Below, piece after piece: positions 56,248 to 64,000 of a stretch of 64,000 nucleotides of DNA. Both the position numbers and the translations under genes were made by a program. Location of the stretch: the NCBI GenBank assembly GCA_030760725.1, contig JASWHV010000012.1, forward strand, positions 18,986,368 to 19,050,367, read 5' to 3'. The notes below the pieces were generated by a model. The model worked only from the letters and a program-made list of their open reading frames with translations. It ran no database searches and was not told the origin of the DNA. The DNA is from Neostapfia colusana. Lineage: Eukaryota; Streptophyta; Magnoliopsida; Poales; Poaceae. The first letter of the stretch is position 1. The number at the start of each line of letters is the position of its first letter.

Positions 56248-59200
56248 TCAAGATTCGTTAGTAGAAAATAGATGGGGAAATTCTGCCTTGATATCCTCTT
56301 CACGCTCCCATGTGGCTTCAGCTTCGGTGTGATGGCTCCATTGCACCTTGCACCATCGAATCACCTTGTTCCGGGTGACCCTTTCCTTTACGTCCAAAAT
56401 TCGGACAGGGTGCTCCGTATAGGTCAGGTCCTCTTGAAGTTCAAGTTCTCCCATTGATACTGGCTCCTCTGGTGCTCTCAAGCACTTCTTGAGCTGGGAT
56501 ACATGAAACACGTCATGTACGTCGGAGAGGTGGGTTGAGAGCTCTAGTTGATAGGCTACTTCTCCTCGCTTGTCCAAAATCTTAAATGGTCGATGTAGCG
56601 AGGTGCTATCTTGCCTTTGACGTTGAAACGTCGTTGGCCTCAGATAGGCGATACCTGAAGGTATACGAAGTCTCCTACTTCAAAGGTCAACTTCCTTCGC
56701 CTATTGTCCGCATAGCCTTTCTGTTGTGAGTGAGTAGCCTTTAAGTTCTCCCGTACCGTTTGGACTTGCTTTTCAGCTTCTTGTAGTACTTCGGGTCCAA
56801 GCACCTGGTTCTCTCCGGTCTCGTTCCAAAACAGCAGCGTTCTACACCGTCTACCATATAATGCTTCGAAAGGCGACATCTTCAAGCTAGCTTGATAGCT
56901 GTTGTTATAGGGGAATTCGGCATACGGTAAACTCCTATCCCAACTACGCCCACGTTTCAAGGCGCAAGCTCTCAACATGTCCTCCAAAATTTGGTTTGTC
57001 CTTTCGGTTTGTCCATCTGTTTGTGGGTGATAGGCGGAGCTAAAACCTACTCGTGTACCCATGGCTTTCTGCAGCTTCCTCTAGAATCTAGAGGTAAACT
57101 GAGAACCTCGATCTGAAACTATCCTCCTCAGAACTCCGTGACAGCACAGGATCTGCTCCATGTACAACTCTGCCAATTGTGCAACGTTGTAACTGGTCTT
57201 TACAGGGAGAAAATGGGTGGTTTCCGTCAATCGGTCCACAATGACCCAGATGGAGTCGTAACCCGACTGAGTACGTGGCAATCCGACGATGAAATCCATA
57301 CTGATGTCCTCCCACTTCCATTCGGGTACTTTCAAAGGTTGCAACAATCCAGCGGGTTTTTGATGTTCGGCCTTCACCCGTTGGCATGTGTCGCATAGGG
57401 CAACGTATTCGGCTATATCCCTCTTCATACCATCCCACCAATAACAAGTTTTCAAGTCCTTGTACATTTTGGTGCTTCCGGGATGTATAGAATAGGGGGA
57501 ATCATGTGCCTCCTTCAATATCATGTCGCGGAGGTGTTTTATATTAGGCACACAAATCCTTTTTCCTAGCCAAAGCGTACCCTTCTCATCCTCCCTGAAA
57601 TCCTTCTCTATTCCTTGTCGGATTCTTTCCTTGATCTCCTTGATCTCCTCATCCGTTGCTTGGCCATTTCTTATTTCTTGTTCCAATGAAGAGTGGATCT
57701 CCATTATTTCCATGTTATTCAAGAATCCTAGGTGTAATCGTTCAAACTCCTTACGTAGTTCGGGTGGTAGCTCGTGAACCGTGAGTTGGTGACATGCTCC
57801 CTTTCGGCTCAACGCATCAGCTACTACATTGGCCTTCCCGGGGTGGTAGTTGATTCCAACATCATAATCCTTGATGAGTTCCAACCATCGATGTTGCCTC
57901 AAATTCAAGTCCGTTTGTGTAAATATGTACTTGAGGCTTTTATGATCCGTATAGATCTCACATCGATGACCAAGGATATAATGTCTCCAAATCTTCAATG
58001 CATGCACCACTGCTGCTAGCTCCAAGTCATGCGTAGGATAATTAAGCTCGTGCTTCTTTAATTGTCGTGAGGCGTAGGCTACCACTTGTCCTTCTTGCAT
58101 GAGCACACATCCAAGACCATGTCTGGATGCATCACAATATATGTCAAAGCTCTTGCTTACGTCTGGCAATACCAGAACCGGTGTTGTGGTTAGCCTTTTC
58201 TTGAGTTCCTCAAAACTTCCTTGGCAGGCTGGTGTCCATTGGAAGACCTTCCCCTTCATTAGCAACTCCGTCATAGGCTTTGCTATCTTAGAGAAGTCTT
58301 TAATGAAGCGTCGATAGTATCTTGCCATCCCAAGAAAACTCCAAATATCCCTCACGCTCTTCGGTTGGTCCCACTTCAGAACATCTCTCACCTTTCCAGG
58401 ATCAACCAATACCCCTTCCTTGGAGATAGTGTGGCCTAGGAAAGATATTTCCTTTAGCCAAAATTGACACTTGTTGAGCTTGGCATACAATTGATGCCTA
58501 CGCAACTTCTGCAAGGTCAATCTCAGATGTTCTTCATGCTCCTCCTCACTTTTTGAATACACCATAATGTCATCGATGAAAACCACGACGAACTTGTCCA
58601 TGTACTCCATGAAAACCTTGTTCATGAGGTACATGAAGTATGCGGGTGCATTTGTCAACCCAAAAGACATGACGGTATATTCATACGAGCCATACCGTGT
58701 CCGAAAGGTTGTCTTAGGTATATCGGAGGGCTTAATCTTCAGCTGGAAGTATCCCGACCGAAGATCAATCTTGGAGAACACCCGGGCTCCCTTCATTTGG
58801 CCAAACAGGTCCTCTATACGGGGCAGAGGGTATTTGTTCTTGATTGTTACCTCGTTGAGAGACCTATAGTCCACGCACATCCTTTGGGTTCCATCCTTCT
58901 TTTCTACGAAGAGCATCGGAGCTCCCCATGGTGACGAGCTTGGACGTATGAAACCCTTCTTCAACTGCTCTTAAATTTGCTTCTTGAGTTCTAATAGTTC
59001 ATTGACGGGCATCCTATAGGGTCTCTTGGCTATGGGTGCAGTTCCGGGTACCAAATCGATGGCAAACTCAATGTCTCGATCAGGGGGCATACCTGGAAGC
59101 TCTTCTGGGAACACGTCCGAAAATTCTTGAACCACCAGAATGCTGTACAATGTTGCTCCTTCAATGTGGTTCAGATTTGCCCCTTCAGTGGTTTGGGCTG

Positions 59201-60724
59201 ACTCAAACTCGACACGAATACCGTGCTCGTTTGTCAACTGCACGCTCCTTTCAGCACATTGGATTACTCCGTTGTGCTTGCTTAACCAATCCATCCCGAG
59301 TATGATGCCAATCCCTTGGGAGTCCAAGACAATACGGTTGGCAAGGAAGTCTACCCCCTTATTTTAAGGCTTACTTTAGGACATACTATATTAGTCCTCA
59401 TTTCTCCTCCGGGAGAATTAACTAACATAGCACATTCTAAGTGGGATACGGGTAGATGATGTTTGGCAACATATTTGGATGATATGAAGGAATGCGATGC
59501 TCCGGAATCAAATAAAATGGCGACTGGGTTGGAGTTGGCAAGGAACATACTAATTGCGACGTCCTCAGCCTGTTGTGCTTCCTCGGCAGTGACATGGTTC
59601 ACGTGGCCGCGAGCATAGTTCTGCTGTCCCCGGTTCCCTTGATTGTCTCCTTCGTTCGGTCGCGGGTTCTGCTTGGGCACGTTACTTTGCTGTCCAGAGC
59701 CTCTCCTCGGGCACTGGTTCGCGAAGTGTCCTACTTCCCCGCATGCAAAGCATGCCCTGTTGCCTACGGCAGCAGGTGTGTTGAGGCGGGGGTTTTGAAC
59801 AGGGGTGCCATTGTTAGGTCGGGGCGCAGGAGGCATGGGCACACAAGGTGCCGGTGCAACGAATTGTTGCTGTGGTGGCTGACCAGGGCGGTATGCAGGA
59901 GTGGTCGTTCCATACTGCGGTGCAGGGGGCATGTACCTAGGTCGTACGTTGCTCCCTTGGGGATGGTATGGCATCTTACTCTTGCACTCTCGCTCAATCT
60001 CTCGGATCTTGTTTTCAACCACTATGGCCTTGTCAACCAGCTTCTAGAAGCTTACGTAGTCATTGTTGAGGGGCTGAACCTGGATCTCATTGTTCAACCC
60101 TCTCATGAACAGGTACTGCTTCCTCTGATCTGAGTTGACATCTTCGGGGGCATACCGGGACAGTTGTATGAACTTGTTGAGATACTCATTCACACTTTTC
60201 TTTCCTTGGCGGAGACCTTAGAACTCCTGCCTTTTGAGCATCATTACACCAGCAGGGATGTAATGAGAGCGGAAACTTTCCTTGAACTCAGTCCAAGTGA
60301 TTGTCTCCGGGTTGGCATGAGCGTTGCTCAGGGCATCCCACCAGTCAGCAGCGGCTCCCGTAAGTTGGTGCGACGCGAAGAGAACCTTCTCTCGGTCATT
60401 GCACTGAACAATAGCAAGATTTTTCTCCATGGATTTTAACCAATCATCGGCCTCCATTGGATCACTAGCTTGAGCAAAGGTGGGTGGTTAAGTCCTCATG
60501 AACTCTCCCAACCTGTTATGAGCCGGCAGTGGTGGTGGCGGCGGTGCCGGAACGGGGTTTTGGTTGGCCTGCAACTGACCCAAAGTTTGGATCATGGTTT
60601 GTATAAGCTGGTTTTGCATGGCCATCAACCTTTCCAGATGGTTTTCGCCAGCTCCTGGGTTAGCAGGAACTTCATCATGGTCATCCTCCTAGATGTTCCT
60701 TCGGCCGGCGTCTCCTCTCACTAT
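56248..60724 (-). pseudogene. gag-pol: Broken gag-pol of element D (chromovirus)
   Basis: Read on the minus strand. Gag begins at 60724 with ATA in place of ATG, just after CTCTCTCACAG, and has a stop at codon 12. The Gag core is at 60457-60218 (MEADDWLKSMEKNL, WWDALSNAH), with stops near 60216 and 60044. Zinc knuckle CFACGEVGHFANQC and protease DSGASHSFIS lie in 60022-59351. A frame change follows near 59350; the protease end and RT approach are in 59327-58971, closed by a stop. RT (FIDDIMVYSK), RNase H (CDASRHGLGC), integrase zinc finger and first core Asp lie in 58964-57081, closed by a stop where C has Trp. The integrase core continues 57062-56640 with a further stop and then a frame change near 56594. 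The chromodomain (RILDVKERVTRNK, EATWEREEDI) ends at 56248. The conserved order is intact but coding is destroyed. Confidence 0.9.
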
Positions 60725-61155
60725 CTGTGAGAGAGATCGAAATAGAATAGAATGTTTAGAAGGTTAGGTAGATTCCCTCAACTATATGCATCAAAGTGAG
60801 TTGGACTATGTATATATTAGCCCATATGAGGATGTGAGCAAGTGCCGAGACATCTCACACCTCTTTCTTCTTACGGGTGGATATGGACAATGTTTTGATA
60901 CGTCCCACAACTCACACTAAGCACACAATCACAAATAATCATCACAAGGGCCTACACAACTCCTATTCAAGGATGGTTCCCTATGCCAAGATGGTTTCAA
61001 GGCCAATCTAAGCTATTCACCCTAGGATGCTTCCTTTGGTCAGCGTGGCTTAGCTACCTATGACTCCTATTCAGGGGTGTAACTTGCTGTTAACCCGTGG
61101 CTCTAATATCAATCTAAGCTTTCTATCTAGGCGTGTAACCTACTGTCAACCCGTG
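60725..61155 (-). other. Leader of D
   Basis: About 430 bp between PBS and gag with no extra ORF, unlike C. It ends in D orientation with CTCTCTCACAG before the gag start. Its first 120 bp are a tandem duplication that includes a second, degenerate PBS (see 61040-61167). Confidence 0.6.
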
Positions 61156-61167
61156 GCTCTGATACCA
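61040..61167 (-). repeat. Tandem duplication of the PBS region of D
   Basis: In D orientation TGGTATCAGAGCCACGGGTT is followed after about 55 bp by TTGATATTAGAGCCACGGGTT. The downstream parts (GACAGTAGGTTACACGCC and AACAGCAAGTTACACCCC) also match, giving two diverged units. Confidence 0.75.
61156..61167 (-). promoter_or_regulatory. Primer-binding site of D (initiator tRNA-Met)
   Basis: Minus strand TGGTATCAGAGC, three bases after the LTR end at 61171. Confidence 0.93.
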
Positions 61168-63348
61168 ATCTGTGACGCCCTCAATTCTGTGGAAAACCAC
61201 GGAACCAATAACTAATACATATGTGTGCCCAGGATGTTCATCACACATATACATATATTCCACAAACTGAATTCAGAATATATATATATATAACCATGAA
61301 TAACAGAGTTTATTACAATGTCTCATGAGTCTTGGACTCATGCTTACAGCGGAAGTCTTATTTTTATGCCGCGGAAGTCTTTATTCTAATGCGGAAGCGA
61401 TTTAACTAGTGCGGAAGCAAATCTAAGCAAAAGTGGCTCCATCTCTACTCCCTCCACAGGCAAGGTTGAGAACAGATCACACGCCGTAATGCTCCACTTG
61501 GTCTTCATAGTAGGCTTCTCCTGCCGCTGATGATGAAATAATAATGCAAGTTTGAGTACAATGATGTACTCAGCAAGTGCGGGAAAACACATGATATGCA
61601 GCTCATAAACAAGGTAGGTATAAAAAGGCTTATTTGCAGAAAAGCAGATTTATAAAACCATGATAAAACAGCAACTTAACTTTAGATGAATGTAATCCCA
61701 GCATGTATTAAATTACCAACATACCTTCATCGCTTTCCATGTTCCACCCAAACATTAACCAACTTCATTCTTACTCATGAATACCTCCTCGTATTCGCTA
61801 CCATCTCACGAATACCTTCCCGTATTCGCTACCATCTTATCTCATAAACAACTTTGTCTCACACCGATACCAATCTTGTCGCCATGACTCAACAGTCATG
61901 CAACCATCTTATCACCCGGACTCAACAGTCCCAACAAACATACCATAACCAAAACCAATAACCATAACTAAGAACCTTCCCAATAACCATCCCAACTAAT
62001 CATGGCAGTTTAGCCAGGTGCTCGTGACCGTAAGCTCGGCTATCATGAAAGTTTTAGACTCTGCAGAGTTTGCACCTCTTTACCCACAAGTTTGTGATTT
62101 CGTCACCCGTCGGCGACTGCAGAACCTCCATTATACCAGTACACAACCGTCGGTGTATGGTCAAGAGATCACAAAATAGCCTTTACAAAGGGGTTACTAG
62201 ATGTATGGACTCACTAAGGTTTCACTGGCAGGCTAGAATCTCCAATTCTCCCACCCACGGCCCCCTCTTGTGCCATGCAGTTCCCAGGACAGTCCTCACT
62301 CGACTCCCATTCCCCGCGCCTTCCACAGTCCATAACACTCTAGCAACTTACCTAATTACTCAGCTAAGCCGCACCCATACTTGACCTTGTGGTGGCACTG
62401 TTATCCTGGCATGTGCATGCATGAACCGGTCCTTAGATCTACGGCAAGTAAACCACCATCTCATGCTACCTCATTCACAAACCCAGTCTTGCCTATATCT
62501 CTCTTCGATCCATGTTCATTAACGTCATCAGTTTCTCATTATCATTACGAGTGCAGTTAGCTAGACACATCTATCTCGCTTCCCAATCCCATAGACTCAG
62601 CGAAGCATAAAGCAAAAACCATACCCGACTCATAACTTCCCTGGCGACAAGGGTGGTTTAACCAAAGCTAATAAACTCCTATAAAAGGGTTTCCCATCAT
62701 ATTTTGACTCAGCACACACACACCTTTTCGCAAAACAAAAAAGTTTCACCCAAAACATAGGATCAATATGGTCAAGGAGCACTTACCTTGTTCTTGCAGT
62801 TCCGGTTGTTCTTGAATCTCAAAACCTTGTTGCTGCAGTTCGTCGTAGACAGTTCCCTGAGCTTGTCCTGCTATGTAGGATCATGTGCATACAAGATTCA
62901 CAGCAATCAATATCATGCACAAACCTTAAACTTGATGCGATGATGCACATGCATGCTATCCTATGATTAGTTTTATTAGATTGGTTTGTACATGTTCTTG
63001 CATGGCTTGCATGGACAGAGGTGTTCGGATCAAAGGTGGATGTGGCGATGATCTTGTCTTTAGATCAATCTGATCATCAAGTGATCTTTCCACGAGAAGG
63101 CTTCTGTTCGGAAGGAATCAAAGAACAGATGCAAAGAGAATACAACGATGTCGTAAGGTGGTGTCGGAGTCCTACCTTACGTTCTTCTTGGTTTTCGAGG
63201 TCTTCATCAGACCGATCGGCTCTCCTCCGGCGATCTCCCTTGCTGTGCTTCGGCGATGGTTTTTACTCGGCGAGTTAGGGCTAGGGCTCTTAGTCGTCGG
63301 CTCAGGAGTTGGAAAAGAAGTTTGTGGTTTCGGCCAGAGGTTCTGGTT

Positions 63349-63358
63349 CTATTTATGA
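63349..63358 (-). promoter_or_regulatory. TATA-like element in the 5' LTR of D
   Basis: Minus strand TCATAAATAG at the same relative place as 55361-55370. This copy would drive the element RNA. Confidence 0.45.
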
Positions 63359-63499
63359 TTGGGAAGAGAAGGGTCCTAATCTGATTATATCCCGAGTATG
63401 AGTCCTATTCAGATCGTTGTTGTATCCTAACGTCTTATCTTTAGTAACATCGTGGAATTCAGGTCGGTTTTACGTACCGTTATAACTCGTTACCTCCGC

Positions 63500-63990
63500 G
63501 GTGATGAGCTCCGGAAGCTCCACGTGTCCTCCGGGGCCTGGTATCTCCTTCTCCGCAGAGATGAGCTCCGGTTGTGCCGCGTGTCAGCCGTTCGAGACCT
63601 CCCCCTCCTTTGGAGGTGAGCTTCGCGCACGCCACGTGTCCGTGCCGGACCTTTCCTCTCTTCTTTCCTTAGAGACGAGCTCCGAGGTTAACACGTGTCC
63701 AACAGTGACAGACCTCCCGGAGATAAGCTCTGGTGGTGACACGTGTCCGATAGAACCGGACCTCTCGGAGGTGAGCTCATAGATCAACACGTATCTCGTG
63801 TGACCGGTCCTCTGATTTCCGTGATGACTAGCTCCGAAGGTGACATGTGTCCTGCGGAAATGCTTTTAGCGGACCTCTCCCCCTTTTGCGGAGATGAGTC
63901 CCGAACCTGCCACGTAGCTGTTTTAGCGGCGGACCTCTCCCCATCTCGCAGGGACGAGCTCCGAACACGCCACGTGGCCAGCGGCCGCGG
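63500..63990 (-). repeat. G-box tandem array in the U3 of D (5' LTR copy)
   Basis: Same array as 55537-56088, but one unit (number 8) is lost near 63867. The first and last units here have CACGTG where the other copy has CATGTG, so unit number and core quality vary between the LTRs. Confidence 0.75.
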
Positions 63991-64000
63991 AAGTTGTCTT

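Larger units (their letters stand above)
40600..64000 (-). mobile_element. Element D: decayed chromovirus on the minus strand, interrupted by C, cut by the window edge
   Basis: In its own orientation: 5' LTR at 61171 to beyond 64000, PBS 61156-61167, leader 60725-61155, broken gag-pol 60724-56248, PPT 56219-56234, 3' LTR 56218-40600. The 3' LTR holds the whole of element C (42482-55071). Without C it is about 3.02 kb, so about 190 bp of the 5' LTR lies beyond the window. The left TSD would be CTCCG (40595-40599). The two LTR copies show scattered substitutions and small indels, and D must be older than C. Confidence 0.9.
61171..64000 (-). repeat. 5' LTR of D, incomplete at the window edge
   Basis: Begins TGTGACGCCCTC on the + strand and matches 40600-42481 joined to 55072-56080. 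It keeps the uninterrupted C target site (TTAGA, 63060-63064). A short AT microsatellite (about 61279-61291) has expanded relative to the other copy. Confidence 0.92.

Overview
The window is plant nuclear DNA, most likely from a large-genome grass, and consists almost entirely of nested transposable elements. I see no host gene. The evidence is five LTR elements whose PBS (in the four that show one) matches the 3' end of initiator tRNA-Met, chromodomain-bearing Ty3/gypsy polyproteins of the Tekay/Del chromovirus type with 3-4 kb LTRs, and CACTA (En/Spm) transposon remains with TNP2, DUF4218, DUF4216 and plant Transposase_24-like coding segments. The species cannot be fixed from the sequence alone.

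Layout. Element E (1-6185, +) is the 3' part of an old, probably Tat-like and pol-lacking gypsy element with a 722-bp tandem repeat before its 3' LTR. From 6186 to 40136 the underlying sequence is one decayed CACTA element (CACTA-1, minus strand), split by two chromoviruses. Element A (6320-20815, +, TSD TTGAA) has 4.1-kb LTRs and a heavily broken gag-pol. Element B (23269-38055, +, TSD ACATC) has LTRs of equal length (4180 bp) that look identical, and one uninterrupted gag-pol frame. At 40137 a second CACTA end (CACTA-2) with subterminal TTACGACGG repeats sits in the TNP2 exon of CACTA-1. At 40600 it is cut by element D (minus strand, running off the right edge), whose 3' LTR is itself interrupted by element C (42482-55071, minus).

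Relative age follows from nesting and LTR divergence: B is youngest, C is young (about ten substitutions plus two deletions between its LTRs), D is older, and A is older still. B could be autonomous. C has one frameshift in the integrase zinc finger, and A and D are dead copies.

Most interesting points. (1) C carries an extra 259-codon sense ORF between PBS and gag. It begins with eight residues identical to the histone H3 tail around Lys9, and continues into a coiled coil, an arginine-rich stretch and an acidic tail. The Gag of the same element begins like an H2A/H4 tail, and its integrase ends in a chromodomain. (2) In all four chromoviruses the gag start (and the extra ORF start) lies at or one base from a splice-acceptor-like AG. 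A and B also share a strong donor, giving a candidate 1.55-1.64-kb leader intron that contains a conserved hairpin cluster with a compensatory base pair. (3) D's U3 holds about ten tandem units, most with a G-box/ABRE-type ACGTG core. (4) Empty-site and TSD evidence allows a clean reconstruction of the insertion order.
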